Below are positions 19,874-28,144 of a DNA stretch of 34,664 bases, one piece after another. A program made the position numbers and the translations under genes. The notes under the pieces are model-generated. The model saw only the letters and a program-made list of their open reading frames with translations, was not told the origin of the DNA and searched no databases. The stretch's first letter is position 1, and each line of letters starts with the position of its first letter. The DNA comes from a virus: the IMG/VR virus record IMGVR_UViG_3300008110_000194, positions 1 to 34,664 of that record, one strand, 5' to 3'.

Positions 19874-20851
19874 TTAATCCTCGTAAATAAACGAACCATC
19901 AGGATTCTGACCGATAATTCTACGCGCTCCACCACCGCGCAATGCGTTGGATAAAGTGCCTGTAATTGTGTTGCTTTTTGCTAATGTTGCATTTGCGCCG
20001 ATGTTGCCCATGTTGCCGTAAATATCACCAACCGCTCCAGCCGCCGATAAACCTTGACCGCCTAAGCCTGCAATTTGTGAGTTTTGGCTTAACCAACGAT
20101 TATAGGCATCGTTATAAGTTTGATCCGCCAACCCTTGACCGTATTCTTGAGCCGCTTTTAACGCCGCGCCTGATTGCCCCATGCCTCTTGCGGCTAATGA
20201 TCTTTCAAGTGCAGTTTGACCTTCACGCAAGCGGAATTGATAGCCGGGGTCTTGAGTCAAATCACCGGGGTTAAATCCAGATGTTAACCTTTGCGATAAT
20301 TGAGCATTAGCCGCCGATCCTGATTGTAAAAATGGATCAAGAGTTTCTTTTGCTCTGCCTTGTGCTTTTAATAATTGATCTTCCATGTCGCCTTGCATCA
20401 TAAAGGAGTTAATACCGGATGCTATGTTGCCCAATCCGCCTAATCCCATACCTCCGCCCGATCCAGAGCCAGTTAAGCCTACTGCGCCTCTTAATGCTGA
20501 ACCAATGCCAGATGTTGCTCTTGTAGCCGCCCCTGCTAATCCTGTGCCCTGTGTTGCGCCCTGCAATGCGGCATTACCCGAGGTTGTAGCAAGCGGAGTT
20601 CCTGCGGCAAATCCTGCACCGCCGCCACTTAAATAACCACCTAAACCGCCTGTTGCGCCACCTAATAGCGCACCCTTGAGTCCACCACCGGAAGCCGCGC
20701 CTAAACCTGCGCCGATAAGCCCACTACCTAGCGTGGAAGCCGTAGCGCCCGTTGCGCCAAGTGCCGCGCCTAATGCAGTCCCGACACCGGGGGCAATAAA
20801 TGGTAACGCAATAGGCGCAATCCGCGCTAAAGTTTTAAAAAAGCTAGACAT
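19874..20851 (-). CDS. Ejection (internal virion) protein, gp7-like position
   Basis: A 325-residue protein. The first 150 residues are extremely rich in glycine and alanine and hydrophobic (GTALGAALGATGATAST and on), fit to form a membrane channel. The second half is helical with DPGYQFRLREGQTALERSLA and GQSGAALKAAQEYGQGLADQ, a well-known block of podophage injection proteins. It probably leaves the virion during infection and helps form the DNA conduit. Start overlaps the acetyltransferase stop by 8 bases. Confidence 0.82.
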   Translation of the reverse strand: MSSFFKTLARIAPIALPFIAPGVGTALGAALGATGATASTLGSGLIGAGLGAASGGGLKGALLGGATGGLGGYLSGGGAGFAAGTPLATTSGNAALQGATQGTGLAGAATRATSGIGSALRGAVGLTGSGSGGGMGLGGLGNIASGINSFMMQGDMEDQLLKAQGRAKETLDPFLQSGSAANAQLSQRLTSGFNPGDLTQDPGYQFRLREGQTALERSLAARGMGQSGAALKAAQEYGQGLADQTYNDAYNRWLSQNSQIAGLGGQGLSAAGAVGDIYGNMGNIGANATLAKSNTITGTLSNALRGGGARRIIGQNPDGSFIYED

Positions 20852-21305
20852 TTATTTTAACCATCTCCGTTCCAAGTTTGTTGAAGCCAAATTTTTTAAA
20901 TAAGTTTTGATATTGTTTATCGTTTTTAACACTAATCCCCGAAGCGCAAGATGTATAAATAGCGCTACATTTATTAGCATCAGCATTATCAACCAAAATC
21001 CTAACCAAATCACGCGACACCCCATAGCCTCTAAAATCAGGATGAACATAAAACATTTCTATGTCCGCCTGTGGTGTTTTGTAATAAGTTTTACTATAGT
21101 ACATAGATGCAACAGCGATTATTTTGTCTTTATGCTTTGCCACTACACAAACATTATCCAGCCAGTTAGTGATTGTCTTTTTGGTCATGTCGTGGTCATA
21201 TTCTTGTGTATTGTAAATACTCTCATTAAAATATGTCGGATACATTAAGCCCTGAATATCATCAACATCATCAATACTTGCAACGCTATAAGTAATTTCA
21301 ATCAT
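20844..21305 (-). CDS. GNAT family acetyltransferase
   Basis: A 153-residue protein. VVAKHKDKIIAVASMYYSK (54-72), EMFYVHPDFRGYGVSRDLV (83-101) with the acetyl-CoA loop R-G-x-G-x-S, and a C-terminal FKKFGFNKLGTEMVKI follow the GNAT fold. GNAT genes at this spot, before the ejection proteins, are known in several podophages. The substrate is unknown; a virion protein or host protein is possible. The start overlaps the upstream stop (ATGA). Confidence 0.86.
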   Translation of the reverse strand: MIEITYSVASIDDVDDIQGLMYPTYFNESIYNTQEYDHDMTKKTITNWLDNVCVVAKHKDKIIAVASMYYSKTYYKTPQADIEMFYVHPDFRGYGVSRDLVRILVDNADANKCSAIYTSCASGISVKNDKQYQNLFKKFGFNKLGTEMVKINV

Positions 21306-21745
21306 GCGTTAATTTCTCCAAATCCTAATATAGTTAATGGCACTGTCACCGAAATCCAAGCTGGGGTGTAAATTCTATTTAGCCCCGATACGACTTGCCC
21401 CGATTGAGAGCCTAAATTCCCTGATACCGCAAAACAAATTCCATCATTTGAAAATGTTAGCGGAAAGTTATTTATATATGTTGTACCAGCAACTGAACTT
21501 GTATTTGCAGGTGGTGACAATGTTATTCTAAAGAAACACAATCTCCGACCAATTTTGTAATAACGCCCCGTAATCGTTGGGGGTGTTACAACTGTTAAAC
21601 TGGTAAAAGCAGGAGTCCACGCCGTACCCGTATCGCCCTCAAATAATTGATTAAAAAACAATATCCAAGGAAGTGTAGTTTTTAAGCCATCGGAAGTTTG
21701 ATTTGCAATGTTATCGCCGATAGGTGGTGGTAGGACGCTACTCAA
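21302..21745 (-). CDS. Small beta-rich virion protein, possible tail tip/knob
   Basis: A 147-residue protein beginning with TTG, 7 bases after AGGAG and inside the end of the gp10-like gene. The first 35 residues (LPPPIGDNIANQTSDGLKTT) are an attachment-like segment seen in phage fibre proteins; the rest is a beta-sandwich-like domain rich in S, T, F and I. It occupies the place of the P22 tail needle gene 26 but lacks any long coiled coil. It may close or decorate the tail tip. Function inferred from position. Confidence 0.7.
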   Translation of the reverse strand: MSSVLPPPIGDNIANQTSDGLKTTLPWILFFNQLFEGDTGTAWTPAFTSLTVVTPPTITGRYYKIGRRLCFFRITLSPPANTSSVAGTTYINNFPLTFSNDGICFAVSGNLGSQSGQVVSGLNRIYTPAWISVTVPLTILGFGEINA

Positions 21746-23138
21746 GGTATGCTCCTATCAATGATATTTTAACGGGGTCTGAAATTGATAATCGAAATGT
21801 CATTTGATCGGCAACTCCCAAACGTCTAAATACGACTTTTGTCTGGTATTGACCAACAGCCCCCATACTTGACTGTATTGTCCCCGACCATGTTTTTGCG
21901 CCATCTCTACTTAGCTGCAAAGAGGCAATGGGATTAACTCCCTGCCCTGTTTGTAATCCTACACCATTTTCTAGTAGAATTTCAAGTTTATTATAGCGAG
22001 TTAATTGATTTTCATTGTTCAAATGTGTAAAAATTCTATCGCGCCGTATAGGGTCGCCGTTGTCTGAAAAAATATCTTGCGAAAACTCATAAACATTCCC
22101 GTTCCGTCTATCGCCAACCAGGTGTTTGCCAAACGCAAACATGACTCCACCCATTAAATGTTGCTCAAATTCACCATTATTTAAATAAGCTCTTTCATGC
22201 CATAAATTTGTTGCAACATCAAAAACAAGGGAAGTTTCAAGCCCACCGCCTGTGATAATATAAAAATCATGCCCGTCTTGCTGATATGAAAATGCACGCA
22301 TGTTAGCCTTATCAGTGGCTTTTTTAATCTGCAACTCAATGGCTTCCGTTGACACTCTTTGTGGGCTAAATCCACTTGCTCTATAAACAACGCCTTCACC
22401 ATCAGCATTAGCACCAACCCAAAATACAGAGCTTCCGTGTTCTAGTGCAGTGTGAGCCGCCATAATCCCCACTGGCATTTCAGCACCTGATATTTTTTGA
22501 AACGCAAAAGCCGCATCACCTGTATTTGTCCAAATCTCGGTTGATCTTCCGCCAAATAACCATAATTGACCTGCACCACGAATTGGTCTTACAAGAGCAT
22601 CAGGCGCACCCTCAGCAGTTGCGAAATCAAGCGCGTTCCAGCTTAATCCATCGTTAAGGGCTGATATATAAAACCGCCCTGTGTTGTTTTGGTTAACTAC
22701 AAAATATCCATCAATATAAGTAATAGTGCCAACACTAGCAGGCAAATCAGGGTCTGTAACTTTTTGAAAGGCATTTGTGGCATAGGTTAGTATATATACG
22801 TTTGTACCATCGCACAAAGCTAATTGGTTAAGATTTTCGTCAATAGATATGTTTCCGCGAAATGTGTCTAAAGTACCCCTTAGTACACTTGTGCCATTTG
22901 ATAATACTTCATATAATTCTGTGCCCGATACGCTAAACGCTCTGCCGTTGCTTGACGCAAAACATTGCCGTGTAGGACCAGAGCCCGTTAATGCGAATGA
23001 ACCTAGTCCGGGTGTGCCAAACAACGCCGCAACCTCAACAGCTTGCTGGTCAAATATAGGGTATAGATTAATTGTTCTTTGCGCGTTAAACGGCAATGAT
23101 CTTTGTTGATATGATGGACCGACTAAGCCTATCTTCAT
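21738..23138 (-). CDS. P22 gp10-like tail hub / DNA stabilisation protein
   Basis: A 466-residue protein from the ATG at 23138 (TAATG overlap), close to the length of P22 gp10. The start KIGLVGPSYQQRSLPFNAQR (2-21) and TINLYP, then FVVNQNNTGRFYISALNDG and SWNALDFATAEGAPD (about 150-185), and FWVGANADGEG, are the standard landmarks of this family, which folds as a beta-propeller. Six copies would form the hub that plugs the portal after packaging and binds fibres. It follows gp4-like and precedes a tail tip candidate, as in P22. Confidence 0.9.
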   Translation of the reverse strand: MKIGLVGPSYQQRSLPFNAQRTINLYPIFDQQAVEVAALFGTPGLGSFALTGSGPTRQCFASSNGRAFSVSGTELYEVLSNGTSVLRGTLDTFRGNISIDENLNQLALCDGTNVYILTYATNAFQKVTDPDLPASVGTITYIDGYFVVNQNNTGRFYISALNDGLSWNALDFATAEGAPDALVRPIRGAGQLWLFGGRSTEIWTNTGDAAFAFQKISGAEMPVGIMAAHTALEHGSSVFWVGANADGEGVVYRASGFSPQRVSTEAIELQIKKATDKANMRAFSYQQDGHDFYIITGGGLETSLVFDVATNLWHERAYLNNGEFEQHLMGGVMFAFGKHLVGDRRNGNVYEFSQDIFSDNGDPIRRDRIFTHLNNENQLTRYNKLEILLENGVGLQTGQGVNPIASLQLSRDGAKTWSGTIQSSMGAVGQYQTKVVFRRLGVADQMTFRLSISDPVKISLIGAYLE

Positions 23139-23827
23139 TACATCCACCCGTTTTCAAATCGACCACTTCTAATCACAAGGGGATTACTGTCCATTGAGCG
23201 ATTGCGCATAATGTTAGCCCGAACTAATCCCTTACTATCCTCAGCTATTTTTAACACTAACGGATCAAGCTGTAAGCCGTACTCTGGCGCGACATCAACA
23301 GCAAGGTTATAAATTAACATTCTTTCCCAGCCTGTTGGCAAAGTGACCTCATCATCAAGCCCTAATCTAGTTACTGCTTTCTCAGTCAATAAGAATATCT
23401 GATATGATTTATCAGGCACTGGATAAAGCCTTATATTAACCAATGGGCTTCCATTATCAGAGTTTATATAAGCTGGAACGGATAAAGTATCCTTTTGAGA
23501 TATTTGATTATTATACATTTCATCGGAAATTATAGATAAATTATAATCCGTGTTACCATCGGCAATATAAGACGATACAATCAAAAGCGGTCTTGCGGTG
23601 TTAAAATCACCACCTACGCCCATGGTATAATTACCATTACCGCCCGTGATATTAAATGTTTCCCATGATCTTGCATATACTAACATGCTATCATTAGCAA
23701 ATGACTCCAATAAAGCGTTTAAAGCATCTAGTGCATCATTTGCTTCGTCCGCCGTTATTACAGTGCCATTAAAGCTAACGCCGATTTTTTGAAGGGCTTT
23801 TGTAATTATATCTCTTGCTGTCGTCAT
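23138..23827 (-). CDS. P22 gp4-like tail accessory factor
   Basis: A 229-residue protein from the ATG at 23827, which follows GGTGGGA; the in-frame opening from 23860 covers a hairpin and was rejected. TTARDIITKALQKIGVSF (2-19), EANDALDALNALLESFANDS and LPTGWERMLIYNLAVDVAPE (about 168-187) follow the gp4/head-closure pattern. It would bind the portal after packaging and seal the head. It is longer than P22 gp4 by some 60 residues, mostly in the beta-rich middle. Confidence 0.86.
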   Translation of the reverse strand: MTTARDIITKALQKIGVSFNGTVITADEANDALDALNALLESFANDSMLVYARSWETFNITGGNGNYTMGVGGDFNTARPLLIVSSYIADGNTDYNLSIISDEMYNNQISQKDTLSVPAYINSDNGSPLVNIRLYPVPDKSYQIFLLTEKAVTRLGLDDEVTLPTGWERMLIYNLAVDVAPEYGLQLDPLVLKIAEDSKGLVRANIMRNRSMDSNPLVIRSGRFENGWM

Positions 23828-23857
23828 GATCCCACCGATAAAAGCTAAACAATCGAA

Positions 23858-23875
23858 CACACCCCGAAGGGTGTG
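23858..23875 (-). promoter_or_regulatory. C(UUCG)G hairpin between coat and gp4-like genes
   Basis: CACACCC-TTCG-GGGTGTG on the minus strand gives seven G/C-rich pairs with the very stable UUCG loop. No T-run follows, so it is not a full terminator. It sits 10 bases after the coat stop and 31 bases before the next start, and could attenuate downstream transcription or protect the coat message from 3' decay, raising coat output. Confidence 0.75.
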
Positions 23876-23884
23876 CTCTGTAAT

Positions 23885-25126
23885 TTAGCTGGTTACGCGG
23901 CATAACCATTCGTCACGGACAACTGCCGTACCGAATTGAATGTCAAGACGCATTTTGAGTTGGTCAGTGTCGCCATCGTAGAATTTGATAGCGCGCATTG
24001 AGATACCATCAACGGTTTCGGTTGAGCACTCAACAACGCCATTGCCCGGATCAAACAAAGGCACAGACGCAAAGCGAACTGCCGATGGGTGATACACAAG
24101 TGAGTTAGCTAATGGCACAACGCCAGTACCGGTTGAGAAGGTCAATGCAGCGTTATCAGCGATTGTTGCTGATACGTTTTGACGTGGACCAGAGAAGAAC
24201 AACGCAGGGCTAATTGGGAGAGCCGCAATCGCGCCAGCAGTTGCCGCTGTTGTAGCAGTTACAGTGAACTGTTTCAAGTTCGGCAATGTTGCTTTTGTAA
24301 TTGGGTTAACATCAAATACGCCAGCGATTGTGAAGGTCGTGCCTGCCGTTAGGTTGTTTGTGCCAGTGATAGCATCAACAGCGATTGTTGTTGCACCATT
24401 GGTTGAAACAGCACCGTTTACAAGTACGGATTGAGCGTTAGCTGTACCGTTTGTGTGGGTGTACGCAAGGTTAGAAGTCATGAAATCCATACCGAGTGTG
24501 GTTGAACCCAAGTAACCTGTGCGGAATTGCTTAGCAACTTGCTCTGTAGGCAAGAACAAACCTTGTAAAGCTGGAACCATTGTCGTATTAACCGACTGAT
24601 GGATAACAGCCAAAAGGTTGTCTTGTGGGCAAGATTGAGCGCGAATACGCTCAGCCGCTTGCAAAAACACGCCCGAAGTAGCCGGTGAAGTGCCCGGTGT
24701 ACCTACAGTCATGTAAGCCGCTTGCGTAGCCAATTGAAGGTTATAAGCCTCAACAGAGTCAGCAATACGGGCTACAGCCGGTTTAAGGAAGCGATCCGCC
24801 CATGATCTCAATTGTGCATCTGTTGCAATTTCAGCAGATGTTAAATCAATATCAACACCACGGCGCTGGTTAACGGTTAATGCTACGCGCTCTTCAATTG
24901 TATCTTGAGTTGCAAATGTAGCGTTTGACCGCACGTTATAGCGAGCGTTTTTATTGATGTAGATGGTATCACCCGGCTGGACTGATTTAAAGCCTTGACC
25001 GAATGTTGACTCATCTTCTTTATCCACAGATGCTGTAAAACCTAAGCGGTTTCTCAGCATTACTGCACCCATCTTGGCGGCAACGCCTGTCAGGGATTTT
25101 ACTGTATTAATAGTATTGGTAGCCAT
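23885..25126 (-). CDS. Major capsid (coat) protein, P22 gp5-like
   Basis: A 413-residue protein, near the P22 coat length. The N-arm (ATNTINTVKSLTGVAAKMGA), the QPGDTIYINKNARYNVRS and VALTVNQRRGVDIDLTSAEI blocks (about 50-110) and the closing FYDGDTDQLKMRLDIQFGTA and VVRDEWLCRV are characteristic of the P22 coat family (HK97 fold). A threonine/alanine-rich region at about 225-320 would be the inserted I-domain. It is the shell of the head, assembled on the scaffold encoded just upstream. AAAGGA precedes the start. Confidence 0.94.
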   Translation of the reverse strand: MATNTINTVKSLTGVAAKMGAVMLRNRLGFTASVDKEDESTFGQGFKSVQPGDTIYINKNARYNVRSNATFATQDTIEERVALTVNQRRGVDIDLTSAEIATDAQLRSWADRFLKPAVARIADSVEAYNLQLATQAAYMTVGTPGTSPATSGVFLQAAERIRAQSCPQDNLLAVIHQSVNTTMVPALQGLFLPTEQVAKQFRTGYLGSTTLGMDFMTSNLAYTHTNGTANAQSVLVNGAVSTNGATTIAVDAITGTNNLTAGTTFTIAGVFDVNPITKATLPNLKQFTVTATTAATAGAIAALPISPALFFSGPRQNVSATIADNAALTFSTGTGVVPLANSLVYHPSAVRFASVPLFDPGNGVVECSTETVDGISMRAIKFYDGDTDQLKMRLDIQFGTAVVRDEWLCRVTS

Positions 25127-25141
25127 TTTTTATGTCCTTTG

Positions 25142-25981
25142 TTAGAATTTAATGTTGTATTTTTTAAGAAGTTCCTCACCAGACATTTCACTAACATCCT
25201 TAGTAACGCTTCCGCGACCTTGGACACTCTTGATTGGGTTTGGTGCGTTTGTTACCCTGTTAAGCTGGGGTTTTTTCGTTTGAGCCATTGCGATTTCCAT
25301 GGCTGCCCGATAGGGTGACATGGCGGCTAATGCCTCTAGCTTTCCTTCTTTTGCGAGATTATAAAACGCCAAAGACGCATCATCCGCTTCTAAGAAAGCC
25401 TGTTGAATCTGCTCAGGCAAGTCATCTAAATAATCGGCATTTTCTTCAACGACTTGCGCGAAATCAGGGATTTCCGCTTTATGGGATTCAGCCTTTTGGG
25501 CAATTTCTTGCGTTCTTTGCTCTTCCCAAATTTGTCTTTGATAGTCTTGTTGCTTTTTATTAAGCTGCTCTTGCTGTTGGGCTTGTTCCTGCTTAATGTT
25601 ATAAAGAATTTCCGCTTTTAGAAAATCGCCATAATTGTCAAAATCGTCCTCTTTTGGAGCACCATTTGCATTACCTTGATTATTTTGCGGGGGCTTTGCC
25701 TGAATCTGTGAGCGATATTGCTCTAATTCGGCTGCTAACGCGGCTTTTTCAGCACGCTCTTTTGCTATGATCTTATCGCGCCGTGAAATAGCATTAACTG
25801 CTTTTTTCGGGAAAACCACTTCTTCGGGTGGGCTTTCAGATGTTTCAGCCTCTTCATTTGATTCGGCTTCAACTGGCTCTTTTGGCTCTTCTTTAGGCGG
25901 TTCGACCTTTACAGGCGCTTCAGCGATATGAGTTCCATCTTCCTTCATGGAAGAAATAACACTATCTAGTTCATGTTCCAT
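25142..25981 (-). CDS. Scaffolding protein
   Basis: A 279-residue protein, highly charged. An acidic, proline-rich N-terminal region (20-60) is followed by long helices rich in Q, E, K and A (about 65-190), including EQAQQQEQLNKKQQDYQRQI. The C-terminus (NRVTNAPNPIKSVQGRGSVT, then SGEELLKKYNIKF) carries the basic segment that docks on coat protein in P22-like scaffolds. Position directly before the coat gene fits. It would guide head assembly and leave before packaging. Confidence 0.88.
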   Translation of the reverse strand: MEHELDSVISSMKEDGTHIAEAPVKVEPPKEEPKEPVEAESNEEAETSESPPEEVVFPKKAVNAISRRDKIIAKERAEKAALAAELEQYRSQIQAKPPQNNQGNANGAPKEDDFDNYGDFLKAEILYNIKQEQAQQQEQLNKKQQDYQRQIWEEQRTQEIAQKAESHKAEIPDFAQVVEENADYLDDLPEQIQQAFLEADDASLAFYNLAKEGKLEALAAMSPYRAAMEIAMAQTKKPQLNRVTNAPNPIKSVQGRGSVTKDVSEMSGEELLKKYNIKF

Positions 25982-26038
25982 TTACTATACTCCTTTTTTT
26001 TAACATTTGCAAGTGCATAATGTATCAGGCGGAATTGC

Positions 26039-26434
26039 CTAATTGATTAGTAACAAAATTGCCGCCTCATCATCGAGTTCACGCAATCTTGCTAAATTCT
26101 GGTAATATCTTAATTCTGCCTCAAAAATGGCGGATTGGATTTCTGAATGGTTAAAATAATCTTCAAGGGAAAGATTTTTGACAATGTTATCAATTATAAT
26201 TTCTTTTTGAGGAATAAAATCTTGTTTTTTGATAATTTCTTCTGGAACGGCAATAGCCTCTAAGGTTTCTTCAATTTTATTAACAAGATTATCAGCTTTT
26301 TTCTTCTTATCTTTAGACCAACTGCCATGATACCAAGAAAGAGCACCACCTACGATATTTTGAGGCAATGGTATGTTTTGCCCAAAATAAGAGCCAAAAT
26401 AAGAGCCAAAATATATTCCGTTATATGTTTGCAT
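26039..26434 (-). CDS. Virion-associated protein with YFGSYFG repeats
   Basis: A 131-residue protein. Residues 8-18 repeat the unit YFGS (YFGSYFGSYFG), encoded by a 12-base tandem repeat; such YFG runs are common at the front of small phage structural proteins. After GGALSWYHGSWSKDKKKKAD comes a lysine-rich turn and a long helical C-terminus (YFNHSEIQSAIFEAELRYYQ). The start overlaps the upstream gene by 14 bases and has only a weak ribosome site. Exact role unknown. Confidence 0.68.
   Translation of the reverse strand: MQTYNGIYFGSYFGSYFGQNIPLPQNIVGGALSWYHGSWSKDKKKKADNLVNKIEETLEAIAVPEEIIKKQDFIPQKEIIIDNIVKNLSLEDYFNHSEIQSAIFEAELRYYQNLARLRELDDEAAILLLIN
26382..26417 (-). repeat. 12-base tandem repeat inside a structural gene
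   Basis: Two exact copies of CCAAAATAAGAG (plus-strand reading, 26382-26405) and a third that diverges at its end. On the minus strand they encode the YFGS repeats. Such short repeats can change copy number by slippage. Confidence 0.9.
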
Positions 26435-27257
26435 CTATATTTGTTGTGTTTCTTGTGTTTCCTGTAATTATTGATTCAACCCTGTCTTTTGTTCCATCAA
26501 GAGATTTAAACTTAGCAACACCATCTAAACCAACGGCAGAACCAGCCAAAACCGCCGTTACAATTCTCATCATATCCGCCGCCGTATAGCTTCCTTCTAA
26601 GACTTCTGTCCATGGATTAGAAGCAGAGCCCGCATCGTTAAGTTTTTCACCCATGCTGCCAGCTACATTATTATTTGAAGCAATGGCAGACCACACCGCC
26701 GTTGCTATTTGTTCCGCTGTAAGTTCCGTTGAAATTGAAGTGGCAATCATATTCCCAACGCCATAGGTTACAAGAGAGCCGCTGAAAAATATATTTGCAT
26801 TTGCTGATATATCAGCGTTTGCTCTAGCTGTTGCATCTGTTGTGAATGTTATTGTTGACGTTCCAGAAGCATTAACGGGCGCAACGCCAGAAGCTGATGC
26901 AGTAAATAAAATAGAAGCAGAACCTATCGCCGATGCAATAGCCTGTCCGCTTGCAAGCGTTGAAAATGATATTGTGGAATCGCCAATAGCATTTCTGCCC
27001 TGCGCACCCGAACCGCTCGCATTAAATGTTATTAAAGAATCGTTTCTTGAGGAAATAGAGCCAGCTTTATAAGGTAAAACCCAAGCCACAGGGGCAAGCG
27101 CACCGCTTGGGATAGATGCTCGCTTATTGGATATTCCCTCTCCCACGGATTGATTCATTCTCTCGCCCCGCGTCCATTGCGTACGCGGCTGTGCATTTAC
27201 CCCGCCAAAATAGCGGAGCGGCAAAGTAGAAAGATTGATTCCAACCCGTTTAAGCAT
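26421..27257 (-). CDS. Repeat-containing virion protein (fibre or decoration)
   Basis: A 278-residue protein from the ATG at 27257 (TAATG overlap with the previous gene). Residues about 70-170 hold five imperfect repeats of 20-22 residues with the pattern x-S/A-x-I-x-F-x3-A-S-G, likely a stack of beta strands. The C-terminal part (ELTAEQIATAVWSAIASNNN, EKLNDAGSASNPWTEVLEG and SYTAADMMRIVTAVLAGSAV) is a helical block I have seen in many phage structural proteins at the end of fibre-like chains. It lies in the extra block between portal and scaffold genes. Confidence 0.72.
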   Translation of the reverse strand: MLKRVGINLSTLPLRYFGGVNAQPRTQWTRGERMNQSVGEGISNKRASIPSGALAPVAWVLPYKAGSISSRNDSLITFNASGSGAQGRNAIGDSTISFSTLASGQAIASAIGSASILFTASASGVAPVNASGTSTITFTTDATARANADISANANIFFSGSLVTYGVGNMIATSISTELTAEQIATAVWSAIASNNNVAGSMGEKLNDAGSASNPWTEVLEGSYTAADMMRIVTAVLAGSAVGLDGVAKFKSLDGTKDRVESIITGNTRNTTNIDANI

Positions 27258-28135
27258 TATCCCCAACCAAAATCAGTGGACATATAGAAGTTTGTTGATG
27301 CGCCCGTAGCCGCCCCTGCCATGTATAGCCAAACAAGACAAGCGCCATCCATTACACGCGGCAATGATGGAAGCTGATTTAGCAGGTCACGCTCTGATGC
27401 GACAGAAGCTGTTGTGAGCGGCAATGTCAAAAGCGGTCTTGCAAGACATAGTGCGCCAGTGCCTGTGTTAGCGGCTGAGAATGTAACCGAAGCCACGTTC
27501 TGCACGCCTGTGTCACCACTTGCGAGTGGCAAGAATGGGCCGTAATTGTTAGCCGCAACCCCTGAATGTCCAATATGTCCAACTTGCGTTGATGCAGTCA
27601 TTGCGACCGTTACAGGTAAGCCGTTCCCTGCGTTCCCCGCTTGGTCGGTGTAGGAAAGCGAAATGTTCTGCGCCGTTGCACCGTTCGCTGCGGTCTGCAC
27701 CCAGAATAACCTGCAACCCGCGCCGCCTGAATAGCGCAAGGTTGGCGTTCCAGTAAGGGTTTGTGCAACCGCAGAGTTGTTTGTTATGCCGGGCCAATAT
27801 CCCTGCAAGTCCACAAGCATAAGCTGCGCTGGCACGCCCGTTGCAACAGCGGTCAATGCGGATGCGTTTAAGATGTGTTTGGTGTCAGGCGATACGTTGC
27901 CCCCATGCGGGATGCCGAAAATCTGAGTTCCGTTTCCTGTTGATTCGTCACAAGTCCGCCACGCAAGAGCCGTTCCCGCCCATGCATTTGCTACAGGCGT
28001 TCCCGCCAAAGAACTCATGTCATACCAGCGCCCAGCAACGTATGCCACAGCGCCTGTAATCTTATTTACATCCGCTCTTGCAAATTTTCCGCTTGTGATT
28101 TCGGACACTAAATCGTCCATCGATGAAAAGCCCAT
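27257..28135 (-). CDS. Structural protein, paralogue of the upstream gene
   Basis: A 292-residue protein. It begins SSMDDLVSEITSGKFARADV and has alanine/threonine/glycine-rich beta structure throughout. It aligns with the gene before it: LSYTDQAGNAG against INYTDRNGAAR, and GPFLPLASGDTGVQNVASV against SPFLPILDGITRLNSVQML, followed by LCLARPLLTL against FVICKPLAEI, in the same order and spacing. The two are therefore likely tandem duplicates. Probable head-surface or fibre component; molecular role unknown. Confidence 0.72.
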   Translation of the reverse strand: MGFSSMDDLVSEITSGKFARADVNKITGAVAYVAGRWYDMSSLAGTPVANAWAGTALAWRTCDESTGNGTQIFGIPHGGNVSPDTKHILNASALTAVATGVPAQLMLVDLQGYWPGITNNSAVAQTLTGTPTLRYSGGAGCRLFWVQTAANGATAQNISLSYTDQAGNAGNGLPVTVAMTASTQVGHIGHSGVAANNYGPFLPLASGDTGVQNVASVTFSAANTGTGALCLARPLLTLPLTTASVASERDLLNQLPSLPRVMDGACLVWLYMAGAATGASTNFYMSTDFGWG

Positions 28136-28144
28136 ATTTTTCTC

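Noticed and set aside
26842-27072. Plus-strand frame within the repeat-bearing virion gene
   Set aside because: It is an antisense shadow of the amino-acid repeats; many similar frames lie opposite the late genes (for example 15594, 20385, 20676) and none has a ribosome site or known motif.
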